Of a DNA stretch of 64,000 nucleotides, positions 11,740 through 21,860 are shown one piece after another; position 1 is the stretch's first letter, and each line of letters starts with the position of its first letter. Both the position numbers and the translations under genes were made by a program. The stretch is from NCBI GenBank assembly GCA_011033025.1, contig WFMF01000031.1:620001-684000 (forward strand), given 5' to 3'. The notes beneath the pieces are model-generated. The model did not search any database. It was not told the DNA's origin and saw only the letters and a list, made by a program, of their open reading frames with translations. The DNA comes from Beroe forskalii. Taxonomy: Eukaryota > Ctenophora > Nuda > Beroida > Beroidae.

Positions 11740-12913
11740 TGGTTGTCTTGTCGGTCCAATGTCTATTCCCACCTAACTTTGATTTTTTCGGCGAACGCGC
11801 AGCGGCTATCACATCTGAGCCCATTACCGAAGTCTGGAGTAGAAGGCTCGGCACAATTGCTGATTTATTCACCATTCCCTCTCATTGCCTCAGCCCTATC
11901 TCCATATTATCATCTATCACTTTAATAGCCATCGAATGGCTCATTGGCTCGGGTGTTATGTGCACATCTCAATGTGATGAGATGTTTTGTTATCATCTAT
12001 CATATTGATATTCATAGTATCACAATAAATCTGAAAACTCTAGGGCGAGCCCCGTTCCATCAATTATAACTTAAAATTGAGTACTTTACCAATGAGCAAT
12101 GATATTTGCAACAAAATATGGTCAACTGGATATATATAATATAGTTGAGTAATAAATTTTTTGCTGAAACTATCGAATAAATCATACATAAAGAATGTTA
12201 TGTTAAAAATTCACTAGAATAATATGAAAATATAAAGTTATTCAAAAAGCTACTCAAAAATAGTTTTAGCATTCATGTCAAATTCTTATTCAGCCTCTTA
12301 AAAATAAAATAACCTTATAAATTGTCTATATACAAAACTGTAAACATAAAATGTTCCATTCCCTGATAACCATTTACAGGCTTCGGCCAGTTTATCAATT
12401 TAAGAATTGTGACCAAATAAAAGGTTGGAAAAGGTCTCACTTGTGGCCAGTTTATCATGAATATTTTTCAAAGTAGCTTCAAAATCGAAGAAAAAGCCAG
12501 ATCAATCAATAAATTCAGATCCTACCCTGATTTTAAAAGTTCTAAAAAAGAAATTTAGATTGAACTTGAAGCCAAACGTAGCAAATAAATCTGACTGATT
12601 TAGTTTACGAAATTCATTTTCATTCAAAAATGTCTAAAGCGTTCATTCTCTGTCAATCAATGCAATCCAACTCTGCTATATGGTCCTATGTGTTCTTCGT
12701 CTCCCCAGCTGAGTGTCCACTCCCTGCATCATTCAGTTCGTTTTAACTCCTACTCTTGATCCCTCTTAGTCCTTTTCAAAGTTTAAAGTCCTACTATCCC
12801 GACTTCCTCTTTCTCGTGACAGTTTTCAGTCCTACTCCTGACCCCTTCCTAGTCCTTCTCAAAGTTTTATTTAAGTCCTACTATCCTGACCCCTCCTCCT
12901 CACATGACACACT
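11740..12913. other. LRRK intron interior, no gene
   Basis: AT-rich between 12000 and 12650, with a CT-rich stretch (12700-12900) that repeats CCTACTCNTGACCCC-like words. No exon supported. It separates the LRRK exon at 11510 from the stop codon of the nested VWD-type gene at 12914. Confidence 0.4.
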
Positions 12914-15090
12914 CTAACTCCCAGCCACACACTTATGTGGGGGGTTGTCCTGGGGGCACCCACTAGCCACCACCTGCAGAATCCACTCACAGCGATCCTC
13001 AGGACACGACACATCCTGAGTCAGCAGCTCAGCCTCCCTGCCGTACTTCAGAGCGCAGGAGACTCTAGCAGCCTGCTCTAACGCACACTCCTGCATCTGC
13101 GTGGGGGTGTGCCCCTCACACCTCAACTCTCCGCACCCCACACTCGCCCCTCCCCCACACACCGTCCAGTCCAGGTCAGTGTATCCAGGGAGATCAGAAG
13201 GGGGCTGACTCAGGGAACACTCTGGTAGAGACTCCTCACACGGCTTCTCAGATGTGTCCACCTCACACTTCCCTCCTGTCTTACCTACCTGCCAGTTAGG
13301 ACGGCGTCCTGATCTCGCGTCAAAACACAGCCCCACGTTACTACTCTTCTTCTTGAGAGGAGAGTAAGGATCCTCCACTTTAGGCTTCATGACGATATGT
13401 CCAGACATCACTCCGTCATACATGGCGGTGAAGAGAGGACACTCCACCTTTGAGGTGGAAGTTCTCAAACACCACGGAGCACTCAGAGTCCGCCACGTTC
13501 TGCTCCACCCCCTCTTCCAGGACCATCTTCACGCCGTGCTGATGCACAATCCACCCCCGCTCCACCTCAAACGCACCCCGTCCAAAGTAGAAGGTCATGT
13601 GGGAGAGCGCTGTCTTGCCGTTCATCTGGTCGAAGGTACCGTAGATAAACCAGGGGTTGGTGTAGTCGCCTCCAGGCCTGAAGTCAGCTGCCAGGACGTG
13701 AGTACAGGCCAGGTCGTAGTAGGTTCCCAGACCATTGAACCCTTCCACAGCTCCCCCTGGGTACATGGAGCAGGTGTGATGGAACTCAGGGACGTTGAAC
13801 TCCTTCTCGAACTCGTCCTCCTCTACATAGACCCTGTACTCGCTCACCACCTCTGTTTCTTCCTCCATACATTGCGTCACTTTGATCCTGTAGGTGCCCA
13901 CATTGTCCTCAGTCACTGTCATCTGATACGGGTCTGCAGGAGGGGAGATGAGCTCCACCGGACTGCCATCCTCGTGATAGAACTCCCATTTAACCTGGAC
14001 AGGAGGCGTCCCGGCGTCCACCACTCCAGAGGTAAGCACCACCGTCTCTCCGAAGTCATCCGAGATGATGTCCGTGTCCACAGGACGGATAACAGGCTCT
14101 ACCCGTCCCGGACACATGCCCTTGTTACCAATCCCTCTCTCCAACCCATCTTTACAGGTCTGCACGCCCATGTGACACTCGTTCATGAACTGCTCACACC
14201 TCGTGCTGCACAGCGGGTCGAACACGAAGGGGCACTCCTCCTCACACTTACACTCGTAAGTCCCTGCCTCGTAGTCTGCCACGCACTGCTGCCCCTCTCT
14301 GCAGTCCGCCTCCTCACACAAGTCCAGGATGATCACCTCACACTCATCACGTGACATGAGCGGGTCGTGGCCGTGCCCGTGGAACACGATGCACGTGTAG
14401 AGGCCGTCATCCACCCCTTTAGTCGCGTTCTCGTACTCGTTTATTGTGGTGGTTTTCTCCCCTTCCATCTCCGTGCGGGAAGCTGTATTCCTGGCTCGCC
14501 GCATCAGTTCCTCATTGCTGGGGATGGATTCCAGCTCCGCTGGGGTGTACATCTGAAAGATGGGAGGGTCAGAGGACTAGAGGAGGCTTATACCGGGGTC
14601 AGAGCGCGAAAAATTAAAGAGTTTCAGCAAATTAGAGAGAAAGAGTAAATGATATCAACACAATATGTTGCTATAACAACAGAACACATGTTGTGGTGAC
14701 AACACATGTCGTCATGACAACAAGACAACAAATGCTGTCATGACAACAAGATAACACAAATCGTCATGGAAACACATGTTGTCATGACAACAAGACAACA
14801 TATTATGTTGTCATGACAACATGACAACACATGTTGTCATGACAACAAGACAACACATGTTGTCATGGCAACACATATTGTCATGAGACAACACATATTG
14901 TCATGACAACATGACAGCACATGTTGTCATAGGTGTACATCCTGGTCAGGACTCCGTGATCAGTCCGGCAGGCGATCGTGTAGTCATCGCCAGGTTTCAC
15001 GTACTTCGTTCCACAAGTCCTAATGTTCCCGTAGTTTTCAGACAGAACCAAGGGAAGAAGGAGAATGAGGGAGAAGAGTAACCTCGACAT
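12914..15090 (-). CDS. Secreted multidomain protein with VWD-like domain, nested in LRRK intron
   Basis: Minus strand. Exon 1 (from 15090) starts MSRLLFSLILLLPLVLSENY, a clear signal peptide, followed by a short Ig- or lectin-like start with two cysteines. Exon 2 (14552 down to 12914) carries an Ig-like strand (GLYTCIVFHG), a Cys-rich segment (CKCEEECPFVFDPLCSTRC then CHMGVQTCKDG) of Kazal/EGF type, and a second Ig/PKD-like stretch. A region with VWD character follows (FNGLGTYYDLACTHVLAADF, WFIYGTF, NVGLCFDARSG), then a cysteine-rich C-terminus ending CVAGS. The frame breaks at about 13455: residues ENFHLK are in one frame and VECPLFTAMYDG in the next, repaired in principle by one A less in an AAA run. 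This may be a sequencing error or a true frameshift. The exon 1 donor is unclear; ATGTACACC occurs both at the end of exon 1 and at the start of exon 2. Function unknown; an extracellular matrix or mucus/defence role is inference only. Confidence 0.75.
14640..14930. repeat. Minisatellite filling an intron of the VWD-type gene
   Basis: About nine imperfect copies of a 25-30 bp unit around ACATGTTGTCATGACAAC, itself a near-palindrome. It occupies essentially the whole intron between the signal-peptide exon and the main exon. The intron borders carry a 9-bp direct repeat (ATGTACACC). Confidence 0.85.
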
Positions 15091-16028
15091 TCTTAGAGGA
15101 GAGATGAGGGTTTAAATCAGAGGAGAGAGGGGTTTTTTAAAGAGGAGCAAAACACAAGGTCAAAGAGAAGGAAACCCCTACATTCTTCAGCGTTTAAATC
15201 AGAGGGAGCAAGTTCAAAAAGTAGCGCATGCAACAGACTAGATCGTTATTCAAATAAGTCACGATATTTAAAGCTCCTAGTCGTATAATAATTCAACCCG
15301 ATATGGTTCAGGTTACTAAATCAGACGAAAATTCCAACAATTTAGCAAATTCTATCATCGATAAACAAATTTTTAGCCATAAACGGTGCAAGTAGTTACA
15401 ACTGGAAATTCAAATTTGATTCAACAAACAATTCGTGGAAAAGCTGACCATAGAAATGGCTCCTTTTCAATTGACGACAAATAAACAAAATACCGGTCGG
15501 ATCGAAAGTAAGATTTCACTGCAAACATCGACAAGATTTCTATCAATCGCTTTGAATACTTGAATTAAAGTACGGACTACTGACTGGAATGGGCTGGAAT
15601 CCAATACAGGAGATGCTCGTCAGGTGATCGCTATGCAGCCAGCAGACATGTGACGTCATCAACTCACCACTCTAACTCCTGATAATGACGTCACTCAGTC
15701 CCGCCTGTGGTTTGAGCTTGGTAGCTCTGTGAGATGTCTACGCAATAATTACGCTGGTATTTCCAATCACCTTCATTCGCCGGATTGCCCGCGCTAGCAG
15801 TGGTTCAGTGGCTACTGTTTGGCTTCCTTACCATGCAGTGTGGCTCCTGCAATAGAGGAGCTATGTGACGTCATAGCATCCCTGCAGTGTGGCTCCCAGT
15901 GACCAAAGAAGAAGAAAAAGAAGAAACAGAAGAAACAGAAGAAACAGAAGAACATGGCTCCCAGAATAGAGGAGTAATGTGACGGTTTAACTCAAGGCAA
16001 TTGTCTCTATAGACAGTAACTCCCTGAC
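15091..16028. other. Upstream region of nested gene; microsatellite
   Basis: No further exon seen. Contains a (AGAAGAAAC)n purine tract at about 15903-15955 and a pair of TGACGTCA words at about 15650 and 15686. This would hold the promoter of the nested VWD-type gene, but no core promoter element can be called with confidence. Confidence 0.4.
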
Positions 16029-16905
16029 AGCTCCTTGTGTGGCATGTTAAGCAATGGAAGGGATGCAACGAGTGCTCTGACTACGTGGCTAAGTGGCATG
16101 TTGAGCAGGGGAAGGGATGCAATGCCTGCTTTAAAACTTAGTGGCTCTGTTTTCAACAAAGAAATTGATTCTTTGACGATAAAGAAATGCTAAGGAAAAA
16201 GTTAAGAAATAAATGTTAAGTGGTTTTGATGTAAAATTGTAGCAAACATAGTTTATTGTAGCAATAAAACGATGTTTGTAACAACATTATTTGTCCTATT
16301 TCTCATCAAACTAACCATTTTAGTGGCTGATTTAGGTCCTTAGGCCACGGATTTTGGAATGCAGGGAATGAGAAAAAGTAAAATTTCGAAACACGCAGAA
16401 TTGCCGAGCAAGGCGATAAATAATTGACCCAAGAATAATAAATACATTAGGGAAATGTAGGGTAAAGGGGTGCAGCTAATGCGTTCATCATTGGATTAAA
16501 AGCACCATCTCCGTTTAACTATAGGCAGTGTGGCGTCATCAACTCACCATGGCAACCAATGATGGTGAGGTCACAAATCACTGACAGATAGCTAAACTCC
16601 GGTCATCATTCGAATTTTGGTAACGAGGTTACCGGGTAATCGCATTGCCGCTGCGTTAAATACGGAAATCAACGCTCTAACCACCTTGGAGACAGCTTCT
16701 GCAGAAACTTGCACACAGAAACTATTGCAAGGTTTACGTGGTGCGATGGTGCAACGATGCTCCTAGTGGAAAGTTACGTCATTATTATAGACTTGAATGG
16801 GGAATTGATGGTGTTAACTGAATATTTCGTGCGAATCAGCATCGCAATGTTCAAGATCGATTGATTGGAAACCCCAAAGGGCCCTGAAACTTTATTAAAA
16901 CAATA

Positions 16906-17491
16906 CCTTAGTACCAGAAATATAGGCGACAAGAAATTAAGGCGATTTTGGAAAAATCGCCTTAATTTCTTGTCGCCTTAATATCTGGTCGTCTAAATAT
17001 ATGGTCGTCTTAATTTTTTAAAAAGACTTTATTTTCAGTTATTTTTCTCCTCAATCGACTTTTCCCAATATAGAACACAATAAATCCCTTGATAGCCAGT
17101 TATCAGTGCAATTAGCAGCAAAAACAAATTAAAATACCTATTCAAGTATTATTCTAGTGGAAATCTCATTATCATTCTAATCTTCATCTGATGTAAAGAT
17201 GCTGCCATGCCGGTATTGACTCTAGAATGTTGATTGACTCGTTTAAAAATCTCAGGATCTGATGTAGGTAGGTACTGTATTTTGAGGGCTCACTCAACAA
17301 GAAATTTTCTGTATTTTTGTTCAATTTTATAGTCATTTCATAGCCATTTCAAATTGAAAAAAAAATCATTTATTTTAATTATTTTTGGAAAAAAACTTCA
17401 ATTTGAACTCCAGGAAAAAATCGCCTTAATATCTTGTCGCCTTAATATCTTGCGCCTTAATTATTAGTCGCCTATATTTCTGGTACTAAGG
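16906..17491. mobile_element. MITE with TA target duplication, left arm only
   Basis: Termini CCTTAGTACCAGAAATATAG and its exact complement enclose 586 bp with internal inverted CGCCTTAAT/ATTAAGGCG words. The element is flanked by TA on both sides. The right arm at about 38540 has the uninterrupted site (AAACAATAATGATAAT in the left-arm orientation), so insertion and a TA duplication are demonstrated within this window. TA duplication is typical of Tc1/mariner relatives. No transposase is encoded. Confidence 0.92.
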
Positions 17492-19298
17492 TAATGATAA
17501 TGACGATCATCTTATTATTAAAGCAATAAAGTTTCAGGATCCTTCTTGATTGATTTACTGACAAGATAAACATGGTACAGATCAGCCCTCGTACAGACAG
17601 GAAAAGGGATAAAATTTCACTCTTTAGACACAGAAACTTTAGACAGATTAGAGGTCTGATTCTGTAATCTGTGACTGAGCCCTTCATCTGTGATGAGCTA
17701 ACTAACCGCACTATTCCATCCAAACATTCCAGATTATGGATGAATAGATGATTCAAGATGGAATCGCCTAATTGCGTCACCAACTGCGTCACCTATTACG
17801 TCAGAGGACCTCCATTGGCAACAACTTTGCTCAGACAGAACAATGGAAGGATTTACCTCCTCCGCCTCCCCCTGGATGAATATATAAATGCAATAAATAA
17901 ATCAACTAAACTTTCGCGACATATTTGCTGAATCAGGATAAAACCTTCACAGCCTGGCTAAACAAAATTTCCAGATCTGTGTATCTGTCTCCACTGCCCT
18001 AGGAATGAAAGCACAGAATGTCAGAATTTTCAGAGGGCCTGCTTTAAAACACGACAATCAGCAACATGATTGAGAGATGAGACCCTCGAGACCCTTGTGA
18101 GAATCAATCGATCCTGACACCACAGGAAGAAAACATAGACTGATGACAGAGTCACGAATAACGATAGAACGCAATAAGAATTGAATATTCACGATTAAAT
18201 ATGCAACGGATTTGATGTTATATTATTCAGCTCAAACCAAACGCTGGAAATGTCAGATAGAAGCACGCTTGCTCCAAGATTCGGGTAATAATCACCAAGT
18301 AAACAAAACACAGTACTAATTCATTTCACGAATGAAGTGAGCGGCAAAAATAGAACGAGCGGACGGAAATACTGTTTTCTAGTGCGTAAAACGGGGCAAA
18401 TGAGATTGTCAATTGCCTCCCCGGATAATATGTAGCCCACAGCTTGCATTCCAAATATCACAAATTAAATAAATAATATTTTGTATGATTCTCCAGTTAC
18501 TCTGTTGTGAAGGTCATAAGCTGAGATGACCGGAGCTCCACAGGGGTTTGCAAAAATAAGGTTAGCAGTATCAAGTGCACAATATGCAATGAGCTCATTA
18601 TGCACCTACTATGTACCTATAGTGTAGCAGGTAGCTATAGTGAACCTACGTAAAGACCTGATGTACAAAAGTACAGTTAGAGCGTCGAATGCCACCAGTA
18701 TGCCCCCATGATTTGCAGAAATATATGCAACCAAAATAAAGAATTACCCAGTATTTTCTTTCATTGATAACTTGTATGTTATTCATTCTTGTAAATGAAT
18801 ATTGAATGACTCATTGGTAGATTATGTTATTATTAATATTTACAAAACAGACGTCAGACGTGACCCATGTTTATGACAGACTGTTGAGTTATCAGTTTTA
18901 GTATTTAAATTTAAACTCATTAACAGTAAGCTCTTCCAAAGTTCACTGATAGTTCTGCAGCAAAAAACACATACTAATACCATAATACAGACGACCACAC
19001 ACAGCTCAAATCCATCCCATTATTGTTTGATAACTTAAAAATATTTCTAAAATTTACCACCACGGCACATAAATATCCGCGCGCGCATTCATTTCACGCA
19101 GGAATGGAACAACGGCCTCATTGCAAAAAATAGCCGCTGCGCGAACGCAATCACAATACATTCAGTCTGAGTCTGTCTGAATGAGTCTTGTGTCATACAG
19201 ATGTCAATTCTTATATCGCACTCGAACTTTTATCATGCTGCATCAAAAATTGGTGTTTAAAACTAAATAGTGAAGAATCCTAAAACCAAAATTCTAAC
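17492..19298. other. Intronic sequence shared between arms
   Basis: No exon in either arm here; alignable with about 36640-38530. Conserved between arms at a level typical of unconstrained sequence, with scattered substitutions and indels. Short open frames near 17472-17792 and at 38235-38588 are matched between the arms but have no coding features. Confidence 0.5.
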
Positions 19299-19456
19299 CT
19301 TAAATGAGAAATGATGCCAGTTGTGCATCCAGATAAATTTGCAGCAGCAAACTGGAACTCCGTGTCAATATCATCACACGCAGTGATACCCCGGATTATA
19401 CCCCATAGCTCCTCCTCCTGTACCACTGCTATACGGTGCTCCTTCTCATAGCGGAC

Positions 19457-20807
19457 CTGGGAGGAGGATTGGGGGAGTGTGTGGGAGGGGGTGTGGGGGA
19501 CGGTGGGGTGTGGGAGGGGAGGGATGAGTGGAAGGGGTAGGGGAGGGGTGAGGGGGAGGGGGTGAGAGGTGAGAGGGAGAGGGTGGGGGACTACTCACTT
19601 CAGCCCATGGCTCTCTCTGTCCACTGCATGATCCCCCCCACCACCTAGTGGGGGGGTCGGGAAGAGGGAGGGGGGAGGTAGGGGAGTGGGAGTGGAAAGA
19701 GGGGAGGAAGGGAGGGGGGGGACGGGGAGGAGGGATGTCCCGGATTTTCCCCCAACCCCTCCCCTTAAACATGCCCCTTCTCCCCTCACCTGGGAGTGAG
19801 GGGAAAGGGGTGGGGGAGGGATGACGGTAGGGGGGAGGAGGGATAATTGCAAAAAGGGGAAGGGGCATAAAAACGACAAATCCTAAATTGTTGTTAAAAA
19901 GGGGTTTGGAAAAGTACTTCACTTTCAGAAACGCTGGGAGGATTTTTTTGTGTGATTTTTTTTTTTCAGACATTTTATTAAAAATTTTTCGGTTTCCGAT
20001 AACTATTTTTTCTTACCCATTTTTCAGCAGATTAATTTCAAATTTTGCCCCCTTTTTGAAATGCCCAAAAATTTCTTTGTCAAAGAAAACCCCTAACGGA
20101 AAAATTTTAATAATCAAAATGGGGCTGGTACAGCACATATGAATGCTAACCGGAACAAATGGACTGTTTTTCGTCGAGTCGAAATATTCCTAAGGGGGTG
20201 CTGACCCAAAAAGGATATGCCCCAGATAGGGCAGTTGCAACTTTGCTCTGGCAATTGCCCAGAAATATGACATTTAAATTACTTGAAACGTTCGGTTATC
20301 GTGTTAGGCTATTAGTTCAGACCCTTCCGTGCACACGTGAGACAACCATTTTTAAGATTTTGACTAATTTCTTAACTTCAGAAACGTAAAAGCAATAAAT
20401 GTGTAATCGTATCTGTCACTGAAATGTTAAATTTGCCACTTTTTAGCTCCACTCATTATCAATCATGCAGGGTTAAATTGAACAAAAATTTGCCCCAGAT
20501 GTCAACCAATCATCCTATTCTTTTAGTTTTGGACCTGAACGCCCTGAATATGTCCTAGTGAAATCGGACCTTAAAAAAAACATGACCTAGAAGATGTAGA
20601 ATCAGGTAGAATTCGCCACAGCGGGAGCACCTGAAAACAATCAAAAACAAGCTAGATGACCCACTCAAAAAATCTTCGTTAACACTGAAAATTTGCAATT
20701 CAGTCTGATAGAGACCCTTGTACTCGAATATGTCGAAATTTTGACATATTTGGTCATATTTTTCATTTTATGCCTGTAGTGACAATCATTTCCGAACGCC
20801 CTAGTAC
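19457..20807. other. Left-arm COR intron, purine tract and unique sequence
   Basis: Intron between COR exons, 1.35 kb against only 175 bp in the right arm (36305-36479). 19460-19860 is a strongly strand-asymmetric GGGAG-rich tract, matched in the right arm by a much shorter CTCCC tract. The remainder (about 19870-20800) is left-arm specific with no recognised element ends. Open frames over the tract are low-complexity artefacts. Confidence 0.6.
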
Positions 20808-21199
20808 CTTGAGTTTGTTGATGACTTCCATCAACTCGAAGTAACTGTTAGGAATGAGCTGTCCTAAGACCGCCTTTTTCTTATACTTCATGTTTTCTGC
20901 TTCCCTGAAAAACAGCAATCAGCAAATTTTGTCTCCTGAACTAGTTTCCTTCATCAAGATTTGAGTCGCGTAGGGGCATAGAAATTAAGGGAAATAAATC
21001 TTCACTTCCTTTGACATGTCAACTAGTGAAGTCTTCCAAACCTGACTATGGCCTCTGAAAGTTTCTCCACAGTTCTCCTCCACTCTGCATCCTGCTCACA
21101 GCTCACAGCAGTGATAACAGGAATGAGGACAGTGCTCTCGTTTCCAAACCCCCATCTGTGAATCCGATTATTCACCTCTTCCAACAATCTCCTGCACTC

Positions 21200-21860
21200 C
21201 TGCAAGACGAAGTCACATGATATGAATCAGGAACATGGAATAAACTAGTCACATGATGTGATCAGTGATGTGCATCGTGCACGGAGTGCAGACTCATGGG
21301 GTGAGCATTACAATCAGGCTGTCACATTGGTTTCTGAGTTAGAAGGGGCCTAGACCCCTCTAATATGGAGGGAGGGGGGGGGGGGCTTTTGAAAACTAGG
21401 GGGCATTCTCCCAGGGAAAGTAACGTTATATCAACAATTTACTCTCTAAATTTATAAAGTCTTAAATTCACTGATGTGCTCCAAATATTTTCCAGAACAA
21501 GTTAATTCAAATATTTAATATTAGTAACTCTTATTCAAATGATATTAAATAAAAGTTATTCGATTATTAAATACCGGGGCTCCAGAATTTGCAAACATTT
21601 AAACCAATCTGATTAGATTAAAACGGTCTGGTTGCAGCTCTTGGCCCATTCCAAATAACACTAACCACACGTTACGGATGGTTTACGGATGCCATAGCAT
21701 TCCGCTGTCATCAAGAGGCGGGAGGGTTTTTCAAATTATTTCCTGGTTACGCTCCATTGCAATTAAAATACAACTTTTTGGAGTGAAGATGGCGTTGAAT
21801 GATCTGAAATCATGACAATAAAAAAGCCCTTTACCCCTAAGATGATGTTACCCTACCAAG
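21200..21860. other. LRRK intron with poly-G run, shared with right arm
   Basis: Intronic and alignable to about 35280-35920. Includes a G9 run at 21371-21380 with a C-run partner at about 35745, and a stretch sharing AATTTTTGGCCGATTTCAACCCC-type sequence only in the right arm. No exon. Confidence 0.5.

Noticed and set aside
13389-14354. 321-codon plus-strand open frame
   Set aside because: Antisense shadow of the VWD-type gene exon; the minus-strand frame has cysteine-rich domain structure and a signal peptide.
19446-19973. Proline-rich open frames at the COR intron
   Set aside because: Produced by a GGGAG/CTCCC tract; in the matched right-arm intron the tract is shorter and the frame is lost.
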